DNA of 64,000 nucleotides from Paraburkholderia sp. D15 (GCF_029910215.1 NZ_CP110395.1:1922001-1986000), one strand, 5' to 3'; shown: positions 43,376-53,546, counted from the first letter of the stretch. Program-made: numbers and translations. The notes: generated from the letters alone by a model not told the origin.

Positions 43376-44899
43376 ATGAACGTAGCCGATAGAAGGCCTC
43401 TGCCGTGCCCGTCCGACTGGACCTTCGAGTTGATCGAAGAGTACGACTCGCATATTGCCCGTGTTGCAGAGCAATATGAACTCGACGTCTATCCGATCCA
43501 GCTCGAACTCATCAGCGCCGAACAGATGATGGATGCGTACGCGTCCGTCGGCATGCCGGTGAACTACCGTCACTGGTCGTTCGGCAAACACTTCCTCTCG
43601 ACCGAGAAAAGCTATCGCCGCGGGCAGATGGGGCTCGCGTACGAGATCGTCATCAATTCGAATCCCTGCATCGCGTATCTGATGGAAGAGAACACGATGA
43701 CGATGCAGGCGCTCGTCATCGCGCATGCGGCCTACGGGCACAACTCGTTCTTCAAGGGCAACTATCTGTTCCGCTTGTGGACGGATGCGCACGCGATCAT
43801 CGACTACCTCGTCTATGCGAAGAATTACATCGCCGAGTGCGAGGAGCGCTTCGGGCTCGATCGCGTCGAGGAACTGCTCGACTCGTGCCATGCGCTGATG
43901 AATTACGGCGTGGACCGCTACAAGCGTCCGCAGAAGCTCTCGCTGGAGAAGGAGTTCGCCGCGCGGCGCGAACGCGAGGCGTATCTGCAATCGCAGGTCA
44001 ATGAATTGTGGCGCACGCTGCCGACGCGGCATACGCCTTTGCCTGAGGAAATCGAGGAGCGCTATCCGCCCGAGCCGCAGGAAAACCTGCTGTATTTCGC
44101 GGAGAAGAATGCGCCGCTGCTGGAGCCGTGGGAGCGCGAGGTGATCCGCATCGTGCGCAAGGTCGGACAGTATTTTTATCCGCAGCGGCAGACTCAGGTC
44201 ATGAACGAAGGCTGGGCGACCTTCTGGCACTACACGCTGCTCAACACGATGTACAACCAGGGCAAGCTGGAAGACGGCTTCATGATGGAGTTCCTCCATT
44301 CGCACAGCAATGTGGTCTACCAGCCGCCCGTCACGAAGCCGTATTACAGCGGCATCAACCCGTACGCGCTCGGGTTTTCGATGATGAGCGACATTCGCCG
44401 CATCTGCGAAGCGCCGACGGAAGAAGACCGCCGCTGGTTCCCGGAGCTCGCGGGCAGTCCGTGGCTGCCGGCCATGCACTACGCCATGCGTAACTTCAAG
44501 GACGAGAGCTTCGTCGCGCAGTATCTGTCGCCGCATCTGATTCGTGAAATGCGGCTGTTCTCGGTGCTCGACGACGACATGCGCGACGCGCTCGAAGTCT
44601 CGGCGATTCACGACGACAGCGGCTATCAGTACGTGCGCCAGGCGTTGTCGCGGCAGTACGACATGCATCATCGCGAGCCGAACATTCAGGTGTGGGCGGT
44701 GAATACGCGCGGCGACCGGAGTCTGACGCTGCGGCATTTCATGAGCGACAACCGGCATCTGTCGCCGGATAGCGATGAAGTGCTCAAGCACATGGCGCGT
44801 TTGTGGCAGTTCGACGTGTATCTGGAAAGCGTCGATGAAAACGGCACGGTGCGCAAACGCTACGAATGCCGGTACGTGCCGCCGATCGTGCGGGTTTGA
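43376..44899 (+). CDS. spoVR: SpoVR-family protein (YcgB)
   Basis: 507 residues, standard length. The N-terminal WTFELIEEYDSHIARVAEQYELDVYPIQ is followed by the conserved MGLAYEIVINSNPCIAYLMEENTMTMQALVIAHAAYGHNSFFKGNYLF block with its Glu/His pattern, then FYPQRQTQVMNEGWATFWHYTLLN, with a possible metal-binding His. SpoVR functions with PrkA and YeaH in stress and sporulation-related processes; its biochemical activity is not known. AAGGGAAG precedes the ATG. A terminator follows. Confidence 0.95.
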   Translation: MNVADRRPLPCPSDWTFELIEEYDSHIARVAEQYELDVYPIQLELISAEQMMDAYASVGMPVNYRHWSFGKHFLSTEKSYRRGQMGLAYEIVINSNPCIAYLMEENTMTMQALVIAHAAYGHNSFFKGNYLFRLWTDAHAIIDYLVYAKNYIAECEERFGLDRVEELLDSCHALMNYGVDRYKRPQKLSLEKEFAARREREAYLQSQVNELWRTLPTRHTPLPEEIEERYPPEPQENLLYFAEKNAPLLEPWEREVIRIVRKVGQYFYPQRQTQVMNEGWATFWHYTLLNTMYNQGKLEDGFMMEFLHSHSNVVYQPPVTKPYYSGINPYALGFSMMSDIRRICEAPTEEDRRWFPELAGSPWLPAMHYAMRNFKDESFVAQYLSPHLIREMRLFSVLDDDMRDALEVSAIHDDSGYQYVRQALSRQYDMHHREPNIQVWAVNTRGDRSLTLRHFMSDNRHLSPDSDEVLKHMARLWQFDVYLESVDENGTVRKRYECRYVPPIVRV

Positions 44900-44929
44900 G
44901 GCCGCCTGGGCGCTTGATCGAGTCCAAGG

Positions 44930-44957
44930 AAAAAACCAGCTCACGGGCTGGTTTTTT
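44930..44957 (+). terminator. Terminator after spoVR
   Basis: AAAAAACCAGC pairs perfectly with GCTGGTTTTTT over a 6-nt loop; the T-run is part of the stem. Confidence 0.9.
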
Positions 44958-45161
44958 CTTGCCAGTCGCGCGGACGTGGCTCAAATCCGGCAAGTCGCTC
45001 ACGCCACCGCCCCAGGCATCGAAAACGCGCCTGACAAAAACCCATCTTCTCCTTGCAATTCTGTAAAATTCGCCCACGCTTGCGCCGGGCCCCTCGGCGT
45101 GCGCGTGTGAAGGCGGCGCCACGACCGCTATTTCCGCTTACAGACAAGGAACGACAACAGC

Positions 45162-46466
45162 ATGACCGACCTATCCAGCCAAAACGTGGCTTCGGCTCAC
45201 GACACCCGGCGCCGCATTCTCGCAATCGTGGGCGCCTCGTCGGGCAATCTCGTCGAGTGGTTCGACTTTTACGTGTATTCGTTCTGCGCGCTGTATTTCG
45301 CGCCGGCGTTCTTCCCGAGCGGCAATACCACCACGCAGTTGCTCAATACCGCCGGCGTGTTCGCCGCCGGCTTCCTGATGCGGCCGATCGGCGGCTGGTT
45401 CTTCGGCCGTCTCGCCGACAAGCACGGCCGCCGCACCGCGATGATGGTCTCGGTCTTCATGATGTGCGGCGGTTCGCTCGTGATCGCCGTGCTGCCCACG
45501 TACGCGCAGATCGGTGCGCTCGCGCCGGCCTTGCTGCTGATCGCGCGCCTGTTTCAGGGGCTGTCGGTGGGCGGCGAGTACGGCACCAGCGCGACCTATA
45601 TGAGTGAAGTGGCGCTGAAGGGCCGGCGCGGTTTCTTCGCGTCGTTCCAGTACGTGACCTTGATTGGCGGCCAGTTGTGCGCGCTGCTGGTGCTGGTGAT
45701 CCTGCAACAGACCTTGTCCGCCGACGAACTGAAGGCGTGGGGCTGGCGCGTGCCGTTCGTGATCGGCGCGCTGGCCGCACTGGTCGCGCTGTATCTGCGT
45801 AAATCGCTCGACGAAACCACCACCGCCGAAACGCGTCAGCGCAAGGAGGCGGGCACGCTGCGCGGCTTGTGGCTGCACAAGGGCGCGTTCCTGACGGTGG
45901 TCGGCTTCACGGCCGGCGGCTCGCTGATCTTCTACACCTTCACCACCTACATGCAGAAGTACCTGGTCAACACGGCCGGCATGCACGCGAAAACCGCCAG
46001 CAACGTGATGACCGCCGCGCTGTTCGTCTACATGCTGATGCAGCCTGCGTTCGGCGCGCTGTCGGACCGCATCGGCCGCCGTCGTTCGATGCTGTTCTTC
46101 GGCCTGTTCGCGACCATCGGCACGGTGCCGCTGCTGCACGCGCTGAAGGACGTGGCGAGCCCGTACGCGGCGTTCGCGCTGGTCGTGGTGGCGTTGGCGA
46201 TCGTCAGTTTCTACACGTCGATCAGCGGTCTGATCAAGGCCGAAATGTTCCCGCCGGAAGTGCGTGCGCTCGGCGTCGGGCTCTCGTATGCGGTGGCCAA
46301 CGCGATCTTCGGTGGATCGGCGGAATACGTGGCGCTGTGGCTGAAGTCGATCGGCAGCGAGACGGCCTTCTTCTGGTACGTCACCGCGTTGTGCGCGATC
46401 TCGGGCCTCGTGTCGCTGCGCATGCGCGATCCGTCGAAGGAAGGGTATCTGCGGCACGAGCCTTGA
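45162..46466 (+). CDS. kgtP: MHS-family MFS transporter, KgtP-like (alpha-ketoglutarate/dicarboxylate)
   Basis: 434-residue proton symporter with 12 membrane segments. The metabolite:H+ symporter signature is [25 protein letters not shown] at the N-terminus. [22 protein letters not shown] is in loop 2-3, and [21 protein letters not shown] follows. The similarity is closest to KgtP, which imports 2-oxoglutarate; related citrate or shikimate carriers cannot be excluded. GACAAGGA precedes ATG 45162. Monocistronic with its own terminator. Confidence 0.88.
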   Translation: MTDLSSQNVASAHDTRRRILAIVGASSGNLVEWFDFYVYSFCALYFAPAFFPSGNTTTQLLNTAGVFAAGFLMRPIGGWFFGRLADKHGRRTAMMVSVFMMCGGSLVIAVLPTYAQIGALAPALLLIARLFQGLSVGGEYGTSATYMSEVALKGRRGFFASFQYVTLIGGQLCALLVLVILQQTLSADELKAWGWRVPFVIGALAALVALYLRKSLDETTTAETRQRKEAGTLRGLWLHKGAFLTVVGFTAGGSLIFYTFTTYMQKYLVNTAGMHAKTASNVMTAALFVYMLMQPAFGALSDRIGRRRSMLFFGLFATIGTVPLLHALKDVASPYAAFALVVVALAIVSFYTSISGLIKAEMFPPEVRALGVGLSYAVANAIFGGSAEYVALWLKSIGSETAFFWYVTALCAISGLVSLRMRDPSKEGYLRHEP

Positions 46467-46543
46467 TCCACGCATCGCGAAAGTTTGAATGCGATGAGCC
46501 GGACGCTTGCCTGACCGCAACGCGACGCTGGCAATAAGAAGCG

Positions 46544-46577
46544 AACGGCGACCTTCGAGCAGAAGGTCGCCGTTTTT
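46544..46577 (+). terminator. Terminator after the MHS transporter
   Basis: A 12-bp perfect stem, AACGGCGACCTT with AAGGTCGCCGTT, a 7-nt loop and five T residues. Confidence 0.92.
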
Positions 46578-46582
46578 CATGG

Positions 46583-46804
46583 CTACGCCACCACGATCTC
46601 CGTGCCCAATGCATGCAACAGATCACGCAACGTTTCGGCCTGCGCCATCTTCGCGTCGCTACGCAGATGGATCTGCACCGCGCGTCCGGCGATGCCGTCG
46701 ACGGGATGCGCGAGCCATAACTCGACCGCGAGTCCCAGTCCTTCCGGTTGATTGACGACCACCGGTTCGATCACACGCGGCTTGAAACAGGCACTCTCGG
46801 ACAT
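46583..46804 (-). CDS. Small conserved hypothetical protein
   Basis: 73 residues. VIEPVVVNQPEGLGLAVELWLAHPVDGIAGRAVQIHLRSDAKMAQAETL suggests a small alpha/beta protein. No signal peptide or membrane segment. GAGGGAA lies about 8 nt before ATG 46804. I do not recognise it. It shares the terminator region with the MHS gene (convergent). Confidence 0.55.
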   Translation of the reverse strand: MSESACFKPRVIEPVVVNQPEGLGLAVELWLAHPVDGIAGRAVQIHLRSDAKMAQAETLRDLLHALGTEIVVA

Positions 46805-46981
46805 GGCGAATTCCCTCGGGCTGATGATGGCGCTTCGAATTCATCGTCGAGGTCATCGTAGCCAACGGCGCGCGCCGCACCAAGCAACAAATACGCGTTT
46901 GCTAATGACGCAAACGAAGACGCAAACGCGGACCCAGGCGAGAACGCAACCGGAACGGCCACGCGCAGCAAGCCCGCAAAC

Positions 46982-48061
46982 TCACACCGGCTCCGAGCGT
47001 TCCGCGACCAGTTCGGAGACCAGTTCCTTCACGACGGCAGCCGGTTCCGCGGCGACGGCAGGCGCGGCCGCCACCGCCGCGACCGCTGCCGCGGCGACCG
47101 CTTGCGGACGAAAATGGAGCGCACCGCGCAGCAGCATCAGCAGGTGGTAGTAGAACCGCGTGCTCAATCCGTAGCGATACGCGAACAGATGCGCGGCCAT
47201 GACCTTGAAGCCGGCACGCGCCTCGCGATTGCGCGCATGCACCGACACGACGATCGGCGCGAGCCGCCGCAACGCCAGCACACGCGACGCTTCCAGCGCT
47301 GCCGGCAGCGTCAGCGATTTCACATAGGCGTACGCGCTGACGGTCGCCGCGAGCGCGGTGCCGCGCGTGCTATGCGACACCGACGTGGCCGTCTTGCGAT
47401 ACACCGACACGTAATCGTGCAGATAGAACACCTCGCGCGCGGCAAGACACAGCTCGGCGCCGAACACGAAATCGCAGCACATGCCATGCTGATCCGGATA
47501 GCCGATGCGCTTCACGAGCCGCGCGTCGGCCATCCAGCCGTTGTTCGGAAACATCTGCACGAGACCGGTCCGGCCGGGCAGCGTCTGCAGACCTTCGGCT
47601 TCGCGGGTACGCCGGAACGCGGTATTCAAACGCCGGCTGCCCTCGAAATCGATCGCGCCGTCGTGATCGGCCTCGTACTGATCGCCGAATGCCGCATCCA
47701 GTTGCGGATGCTGCTGCCACAGCGACGCGAGTTTTTCGATGCCGTCCGTGGTGAGCAGATCGTCGTCGTGAATCAGCAGAATCCGGTCGCCGCTCGCGCG
47801 CTCGAACAGACTCGCGACGTTGCGCGCCTGGCCGAGCGGCGGCCGGTTCAGCGTGTAGCGGATGCGCGGCTCGTCGGCGTAACGCGTTGCGATGAGTTCC
47901 TGGGTGCGCGTGTCCCGCGAGTCGTCGCCGATCACGATTTCCAGGTTGCCGTAGCTTTGCGCGAGGCACGAATCGATGCATTGCACGATCAGTTCGGGGC
48001 GATGGCAGGTCGGCAGGCACACCGAGACTTTGGCGCGCGGAGAGTCGGACGAGATGGACAT
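46982..48061 (-). CDS. Glycosyltransferase family 2
   Basis: 359 residues. The GT-A fold starts with KVSVCLPTCHRPELIVQCIDSCLAQSYGNLEIVIGDDS. The metal-binding motif is RILLIHDDDLL. Then come QMFPNNGWMADARLVKRIGYPD and the acceptor-region CCDFVFGAELCLAA. This is an inverting family-2 transferase for surface polysaccharide or a similar sugar polymer. The last 60 residues are an Ala/Val-rich low-complexity tail (AAAAVAAVAAAPAVAAEPAA), not part of the fold. No neighbouring polysaccharide genes. Confidence 0.88.
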   Translation of the reverse strand: MSISSDSPRAKVSVCLPTCHRPELIVQCIDSCLAQSYGNLEIVIGDDSRDTRTQELIATRYADEPRIRYTLNRPPLGQARNVASLFERASGDRILLIHDDDLLTTDGIEKLASLWQQHPQLDAAFGDQYEADHDGAIDFEGSRRLNTAFRRTREAEGLQTLPGRTGLVQMFPNNGWMADARLVKRIGYPDQHGMCCDFVFGAELCLAAREVFYLHDYVSVYRKTATSVSHSTRGTALAATVSAYAYVKSLTLPAALEASRVLALRRLAPIVVSVHARNREARAGFKVMAAHLFAYRYGLSTRFYYHLLMLLRGALHFRPQAVAAAAVAAVAAAPAVAAEPAAVVKELVSELVAERSEPV

Positions 48062-48302
48062 GATGGACGTCGCCTTTGTTGTTCGTTAAGGGCGGTACTG
48101 TCGGGCGGCCGCTGGGTCGCAGGGTGCGACCCGCACTGCAAGCAGCAAATTAGTCCATCGTGCCGAAAAAATAATCGGTAAAAATCAGGAAAAAATGTTT
48201 GGCTTATGAAAGCCCGTTGCCGAGGAATGAATCATGCGGCTTTGCCGCGAAAACGCCGCAAAGCCGCTCCAGCTCGTCGATCAGGACCGGACGCGAAATA
48301 TT

Positions 48303-48482
48303 TCAACTGACCGACGGTTCGCCCTCGCCGGGTTTTTTTCCTGGACGGTCGGCGGGCGACTGATCGCGGCGCGCATCGTCGCGTTCGGGCAGCTTGCTCT
48401 TTTCGTTGTCGCTGTGCACGGCGGGTTGCGGATGTTCAAGGTCGGCCGGCTCGGCCTGGGTCTGCTTCTGGTTTTCGCTCAT
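48303..48482 (-). CDS. Small hydrophilic protein (59 residues)
   Basis: A short frame beginning MSENQKQTQAEPADLEHPQP and continuing with Asp/Glu/Lys/Arg/Pro-rich, apparently disordered sequence to a TGA at 48303. It is preceded by AAGGAG exactly 6 nt before the ATG, the best ribosome site in this region, and the codon use fits the neighbours. It has no recognisable domain. It precedes the GT2 gene on the same strand by 241 bp. Confidence 0.65.
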   Translation of the reverse strand: MSENQKQTQAEPADLEHPQPAVHSDNEKSKLPERDDARRDQSPADRPGKKPGEGEPSVS

Positions 48483-48567
48483 GATGCGCTCCTTCAGTGG
48501 AAGACCTCATGAGTGGAGCAAGCCGCAGACCCGGCGACGGCGTGAACCCCAACACCCTCGCACTCGT

Positions 48568-49500
48568 TCAGGCCACCGCTTCGGCGCTCTTCACGCCGCC
48601 CGTCAGCGACACGACGAATTCGTAGAACGCCCGCACCTTCGCCGGCGGATGATGCCGCGACGGATACAGCGCATACAGTGGATACACCTCGTCGCCCCAA
48701 TCGGGAAACAGCTCGACAAGCTTGCCGCTCGTCAGCAGCGACTCCGCGCCGAGCGCGAGAATCTGCGCGACGCCCTGGCCTGCGACGCACGCGCTATGCA
48801 AGGTGCCCACATCGTTCACGGTCAACGGGCCTTGCGGTGTCAGCACGATCTTCTTGCGGCCACGATGAAACTCCCAGCTGAACGGATAGCCGGTGAGCGG
48901 ATCGCGAAACTTGATGCAGACGTGACGCGACGTTTCGAGATCCGTCGGCGTGGCGGGATGTCCGTGCTTCTTCAGATACGAAGGCGCGGCGACTGTCAGG
49001 ATGCGGGTGTCGAGCAGCTTGCGCGCGATCAGCGTCGACAGCGGCGGTTCGCCGAAGCGGATCGCGAGATCGAAGCCGTCCGCGACCATGTCGCCGAGTT
49101 GGTCGCGGGTGATCAGTTCGAGTTGCAGATCCGGATGTTTGTCGATGAATCCGCCGAGCCGCGGCCCGAGCACGAGGCGCGAAAAGAACGGGTCCATGTT
49201 CACGCGCAGGCGTCCGCGTACCGCGCTCGCGCCTTGGGTGGCCGAGGCCGCCGCTTCTTCCAGGCCGCCGAGCAGCGGCACGATCTGTTCGTAAAAGCGC
49301 CGGCCTTCGTCGGTCAGCGTGACCGAGCGGGTCGTGCGGTCGAACAGGCGGATACCGAGCCGCGCTTCGAGCCGCGCGACCGAGCGGCTTACCCCGGATT
49401 GCGACATGTCGAGTGCTTCGCCGGCTGCCGCAAAACTGCCGCAATCGACGATCGCCGTCAGAACGCCCATGCCGTTCAGCATGCGCTCGTCAAATGGCAT
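48568..49500 (-). CDS. LysR-family transcriptional regulator
   Basis: 310 residues of the DmlR-like subgroup. The HTH reads LTAIVDCGSFAAAGEALDMSQ, GVSRSVARLEARLGIRLFDR and TLTDEGRRFYEQ. The effector domain has ADGFDLAIRFGEPP and PSYLKKHGHPATPTDLETSRHVC. There is no clear partner: the genes on both sides are transcribed in the same direction. The 289-bp region upstream (49501-49789) has no gene. Confidence 0.92.
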   Translation of the reverse strand: MPFDERMLNGMGVLTAIVDCGSFAAAGEALDMSQSGVSRSVARLEARLGIRLFDRTTRSVTLTDEGRRFYEQIVPLLGGLEEAAASATQGASAVRGRLRVNMDPFFSRLVLGPRLGGFIDKHPDLQLELITRDQLGDMVADGFDLAIRFGEPPLSTLIARKLLDTRILTVAAPSYLKKHGHPATPTDLETSRHVCIKFRDPLTGYPFSWEFHRGRKKIVLTPQGPLTVNDVGTLHSACVAGQGVAQILALGAESLLTSGKLVELFPDWGDEVYPLYALYPSRHHPPAKVRAFYEFVVSLTGGVKSAEAVA

Positions 49501-49789
49501 CGCTTATCCCTTTGTTATGTATGCATTCATGCACGACATGCTAACGCGAAACCCCGTTGGATTTCACGCCCTGGCGGCGGGAAAGCCCGCCAGGTAAGGC
49601 GGATCGATGATGTCGTGTCATGACTGGAAGGACAGCGAAGCTACCGCGTCAACCGCGCGAGGGCTCGATAAAAGGCAGGCACGCGCGTGAAATACGAAGA
49701 CATGCGACTCTCATCATGCTTAAGGCATATTCGAGATTCGCAGGAAGAGAAGACCGGGATAACGCAAATTTTTATCGTGAAATCGCGCT

Positions 49790-51190
49790 TTACCGTCCCG
49801 CGCTATGCGTCGGCTGCGCGCGCATGGCTGGCTTGAGCGGCGCTTCGTCGAGTTGCCGGAAGATCCACGCGGACACCAGCGTGATCACGCCGACGCAGGC
49901 GAAGCTCAGGCGGAAGCCGAGCGCGGCCGACCCCCACTGCGCGGAAAACAGATTGACGAGGCCGCCGCCGATCGACACGCCGAGGCCGATCGCGAGCATC
50001 TGCACCATCGAAAACAGGCTGTTGCCGCTGCCCGCGTCTTCGTGCGAGAGGTCCTTGAGCGTGACGCTGTTCATGGCGGCGAACTGCATGGAGTTGGCCG
50101 CGCCGAACACCGCGAGGATGGCGATTTCGACCACGAGCGGCGTGCCGCGCGAGATGAGTGCGAACGCAACGATCGACGAACCGACGATCAACGTATTGAC
50201 GAGCAGGAAGGTGTCGTAACCGTAGCGGCGGATCAGCGGCGCGATCCAGCGCTTGGCGACGGTGCCGGCGAGCGCGGCGGGCAGCATCATCAGGCCGGAG
50301 TGCAGCGGCGAATAGCCGAGTTGCAGTTGCAGCAGCAGCGGCACGAGAAACGGCACGGCGCTGGAGCCGATCCGGCACACCAGGTTGCCGATCAGGCCGA
50401 CGCTGAAATTCGGCTCGCCGAACAGCGCCAGCTTGAAAAGCGGATTGCTACGGCGCCGCGCATGCGGAATATAGGCGAGGGCGCTGGCTGCCGCGAGCAC
50501 GAACAGCGCCGCGGCCCAGGCGGCCCGATGGCTCGCGAACGGCGCTTCGATCGCCAGCGAGAACGCGATCATGCACAGCGACAGCAGCCCGCAGCCGACG
50601 AAGTCGAACGGCGGCGCCTGGGTCTCGCCATGCGCGGGCAGATAACGCTGCACCGCGTACAGCCCGATCATGCCGATCGGCACGTTGATCAGGAAGATCC
50701 AGTGCCATGTCATGTCCTGCACGAACCAGCCGCCGAGCGTCGGTCCGGCGATCGGCCCGAGCTGCCCCGCGATCGAGATGAACGCGAGCGCCGACACGTA
50801 CTGTTCGCTCGACACGCTGCGCAACACCGCGAGCCGGCCGATCGGCAGCAGCATCGAGCCGCCGATGCCCTGCAGCACCCGCGCGAGCACCAGTTCGCCG
50901 AGCGTATGCGCGCTCGCGCAGCATACCGAGCCGAGCACGAACACGAGGATCGCCGCGAAATACACGCGGCGCGTGCCGAAGCGGTCGGCGAGCCAGCCGG
51001 ACGCGGGCGTCAGCATGGCCATGGTGAGCGTGTACGCGATGATGATCGGCTGCATCGCGAGCGGCGCGACGTGCAGGCTGGTCGCGATCGAAGGCAGCGC
51101 GGTGTTGACGATCGTCGTATCGAGCGACTGCATGAAGAAGCCGGCGGCGACGATCCACAGCAGGGCGGTCTGAGCGGAATCCTTGGTCAT
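49790..51190 (-). CDS. DHA2-family MFS drug transporter (EmrB/MdtD-like)
   Basis: 466 residues with about 13-14 membrane segments. The N-terminal FFMQSLDTTIVNTALPSIA is the DHA2 motif D1. Loop 2-3 is LADRFGTRRVYF, and motif C is GPIAGPTLGGWFVQDMTWHWIFLINVPIG. It resembles E. coli MdtD. It is a proton-driven exporter, probably of drugs or toxic metabolites. It is divergent from a LysR gene with a LysR-type palindrome between them, suggesting direct control. Confidence 0.9.
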   Translation of the reverse strand: MTKDSAQTALLWIVAAGFFMQSLDTTIVNTALPSIATSLHVAPLAMQPIIIAYTLTMAMLTPASGWLADRFGTRRVYFAAILVFVLGSVCCASAHTLGELVLARVLQGIGGSMLLPIGRLAVLRSVSSEQYVSALAFISIAGQLGPIAGPTLGGWFVQDMTWHWIFLINVPIGMIGLYAVQRYLPAHGETQAPPFDFVGCGLLSLCMIAFSLAIEAPFASHRAAWAAALFVLAAASALAYIPHARRRSNPLFKLALFGEPNFSVGLIGNLVCRIGSSAVPFLVPLLLQLQLGYSPLHSGLMMLPAALAGTVAKRWIAPLIRRYGYDTFLLVNTLIVGSSIVAFALISRGTPLVVEIAILAVFGAANSMQFAAMNSVTLKDLSHEDAGSGNSLFSMVQMLAIGLGVSIGGGLVNLFSAQWGSAALGFRLSFACVGVITLVSAWIFRQLDEAPLKPAMRAQPTHSAGR

Positions 51191-51269
51191 GGCGATGGGG
51201 CGGCAAGGCGGAGCGCGGGGCTGGGACGCGCGGCCTCGGGGCGATTCAGTGGGGGCGTAACGTCATGAT

Positions 51270-51287
51270 ATTGACATCCCCGTCAAT
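51270..51287. promoter_or_regulatory. Candidate LysR operator
   Basis: The 18-bp inverted repeat ATTGAC-N6-GTCAAT, with TTGACA at its left arm, lies in the divergent gap between the drug transporter and LysR genes. It has the T-N11-A architecture typical of LysR sites. Confidence 0.55.
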
Positions 51288-51352
51288 CGGGAACCCCACT
51301 AGGAACTGTGACTGTTATCGACAATGCCGATAAGCAGCGCGACAATGCCCGC

Positions 51353-52213
51353 ATGCTCAATCCCATCTGGCTCAAGACCTTCGCGACCGTCGCGGCTTGC
51401 CACAGCTTCACCGAGGCGGGGCGGCGGCTCGATCTGACGCAGTCGAGCGTCAGCGAACACATCCGGCGGCTCGAGGAGAACGTCGGCCGGCGCCTGTTCG
51501 TGCGCGACACCCATTCCCTCGCGATGACACCCGACGGCGAAGCGATGCTCGCGCACGCCACCGTGATCCTGCAGGCGCTTGCACGCGCCGAATCGCAGTT
51601 CCGCGCGCCGCGCCTGAAGGGACGCGTGCGGCTCGGATCGTCGGACGACGTCGCGCTCGGGCCGCTGCCCGCCGTGCTGGCGGCGTTCCGCGACGCGCAT
51701 CCGGACGTCGAACTGGAAATCACCATCGGTATGACCGGCAAGCTGTACGAGTTGCTGGACGCGGGCGAGATCGACCTGCTGGTGGGCAAGCGCCGCATCG
51801 GCGACCGGCGTGGCGTGCCGCTGTTCACCGGGCGGCTGGAATGGCTGGCACGGCCGGGCACGCTGGTCGATTTGAGTCAGCCGTTGCCGCTGATCCTGGT
51901 CGCCGAGCCGAGCGTGACGCGCGCGGTCGTGCTCGATGCGCTCGCCGAGGCGGGCATCGGCTGGCAACTGGTGTGCACGAGCAGCAGCCATTCGGGTTGT
52001 ATCGCGGCGGCGCGCGGCGGTCTGGGCATCACCGTGCGGCCGCAGTATCTGGCCGCGCGCGGGCTCGCGCCGCCGGTGAATGCGGCGGCGTTGCCCGCGT
52101 TGCCGTCGGTGGAATTCATCGCGCTCGCGGCGCGGCGCTTGAGCCGGCCGGCGGGCACGTTGATGCAGCTTCTCCACGACAGCGATCTGCGCGGGTCGTG
52201 GATCGGCGAGTGA
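51353..52213 (+). CDS. LysR-family regulator divergent from drug transporter
   Basis: 286 residues from ATG 51353. The HTH (WLKTFATVAACHSFTEAGRRLDLTQ, SSVSEHIRRLEENVGRRLFVR, AMTPDGEAML) then starts at the normal place. An alternative GTG at 51308 has AGGA just upstream and would add 15 residues. The effector domain is LGPLPAVLAAFRDAHPDVELEI and IDLLVGKRRIGD, with ARGGLGITVRP near the end. Probably controls the adjacent DHA2 exporter. Confidence 0.88.
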   Translation: MLNPIWLKTFATVAACHSFTEAGRRLDLTQSSVSEHIRRLEENVGRRLFVRDTHSLAMTPDGEAMLAHATVILQALARAESQFRAPRLKGRVRLGSSDDVALGPLPAVLAAFRDAHPDVELEITIGMTGKLYELLDAGEIDLLVGKRRIGDRRGVPLFTGRLEWLARPGTLVDLSQPLPLILVAEPSVTRAVVLDALAEAGIGWQLVCTSSSHSGCIAAARGGLGITVRPQYLAARGLAPPVNAAALPALPSVEFIALAARRLSRPAGTLMQLLHDSDLRGSWIGE

Positions 52214-52306
52214 GCTGAGCGACGGTGAGCGTCTTCGCGTCGCGGGTTAGCGCGACGCGAAGGCTTGACGGGCGGGCGTGACGGTCTGTGACGTCACGGG
52301 GCGACG

Positions 52307-53419
52307 TCACTCGCTTCGTCGTGACTCCGGCAATGCCGCCGCCAGCTGATCGAACTCCGTCGCCCATGTCTTGCGCCACGCGTCACGCGTCGTCTCGTCG
52401 ACCCACGCACCGTCGATCCCGTTCAGCATGAACTGCCGCAACGCCGCGATGCCGAAGCCGAAGTGGCTGAACATCAGTTGCCATGCTTCGCTCGGATTCA
52501 CCTTGTGCAGCGTCGGATCGTCGGTATTCGGATGGATCTTCAGGCCGAGCTCCGGCATGCGCCGCAACGGATGCCGTTCGGCCCACACGTCCGGCGCGAG
52601 CGTGCGCAGATAGTAGGAATTGGTCGGCACCACCGTGAACACGATGCCGCGCTCCGCGCATCGCGCGGCGAGCGCCGGGTTGTCGACGATCGTATAGCCG
52701 TGGTCGATGCGGTCGCAGTGCAGCAGATCGACGGCGGTCTCCACGTTGCGCCACGGCATGCCGAACTCGCCCGCGTGCGCGGTGGTCTTGAAGCCCGCGT
52801 TGCGCGCGTCACGATACGCTTTCCAGAACAGCTCCGGCGGCCGGTCGTTCTCGCGGTAGTCGATGCCCAGACCCGCCACTTCGTCGGCGCGATGCGCGCG
52901 CATCCACTCGACCAGCGCGACGGCTTCGTCCGGATCGGCTTCGCGGTCGATGCTCGGGATCAGCCGCGCGCTGATGCCGAAATCGCGCGCCGCGTCGCGA
53001 ATCGCGGCGACGATCGCCGCCTGCGCGTCCGCATACGGGATCTTCGACACGCGCACCGTGCCGGTCGGGTTCCAGAAGAATTCGCTATGACGCACCTGAT
53101 GCGCGGCGGCATCGGCGAGATATTCGTAGGCGATGCGATGCAGGTCGTCGGCCTGCGTCAGCAGATGTTCGTCCAGCGCGCGCAGCACACGCAGCACGCC
53201 GACCGGTTTTTCGCCACGCGTGTAGAACGAATCGATTTCCTCGCGGCTGATCGGCGCGCGGCTTTTTTCGGCGAGCGCGATGAACGTCTCGTGACGGACC
53301 GCGCCCAGCAGATGGCAATGCAACTCGACCTTCGGCAGCGCGGCGAAGAACGCGTGATGCGCGTCGGTCAACGTGATGCCGAGGCGCGATGCGGGCACGT
53401 TGCCCAGTGTCTCTTTCAT
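52307..53419 (-). CDS. Adenosine/adenine deaminase
   Basis: 370-residue metal-dependent amidohydrolase. Zinc ligands and catalytic residues are HCH (34-36) in LPKVELHCHLLG, HAGE, DHGY and NTDDP. These are characteristic of the Add group, which deaminates adenosine or adenine to inosine or hypoxanthine. The LLGAVR after the HCH replaces the usual LDGSL. The upstream gene is a purine-base permease on the same strand (162-bp gap). Since the cluster seems to import free bases, adenine is a likely substrate; this is inference. Confidence 0.85.
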   Translation of the reverse strand: MKETLGNVPASRLGITLTDAHHAFFAALPKVELHCHLLGAVRHETFIALAEKSRAPISREEIDSFYTRGEKPVGVLRVLRALDEHLLTQADDLHRIAYEYLADAAAHQVRHSEFFWNPTGTVRVSKIPYADAQAAIVAAIRDAARDFGISARLIPSIDREADPDEAVALVEWMRAHRADEVAGLGIDYRENDRPPELFWKAYRDARNAGFKTTAHAGEFGMPWRNVETAVDLLHCDRIDHGYTIVDNPALAARCAERGIVFTVVPTNSYYLRTLAPDVWAERHPLRRMPELGLKIHPNTDDPTLHKVNPSEAWQLMFSHFGFGIAALRQFMLNGIDGAWVDETTRDAWRKTWATEFDQLAAALPESRRSE

Positions 53420-53546
53420 GTCGGTATGGTTTCGGTAGTGCGCAAAACTGAGTGTAGTGCGAAGGCAAGGTCAACGACGTCCGGCGCGTGATCGTACGGA
53501 GCGCGCCGGTCATTCAGTGGTGTCGAGGTCGATGCTGCGCTCACGC

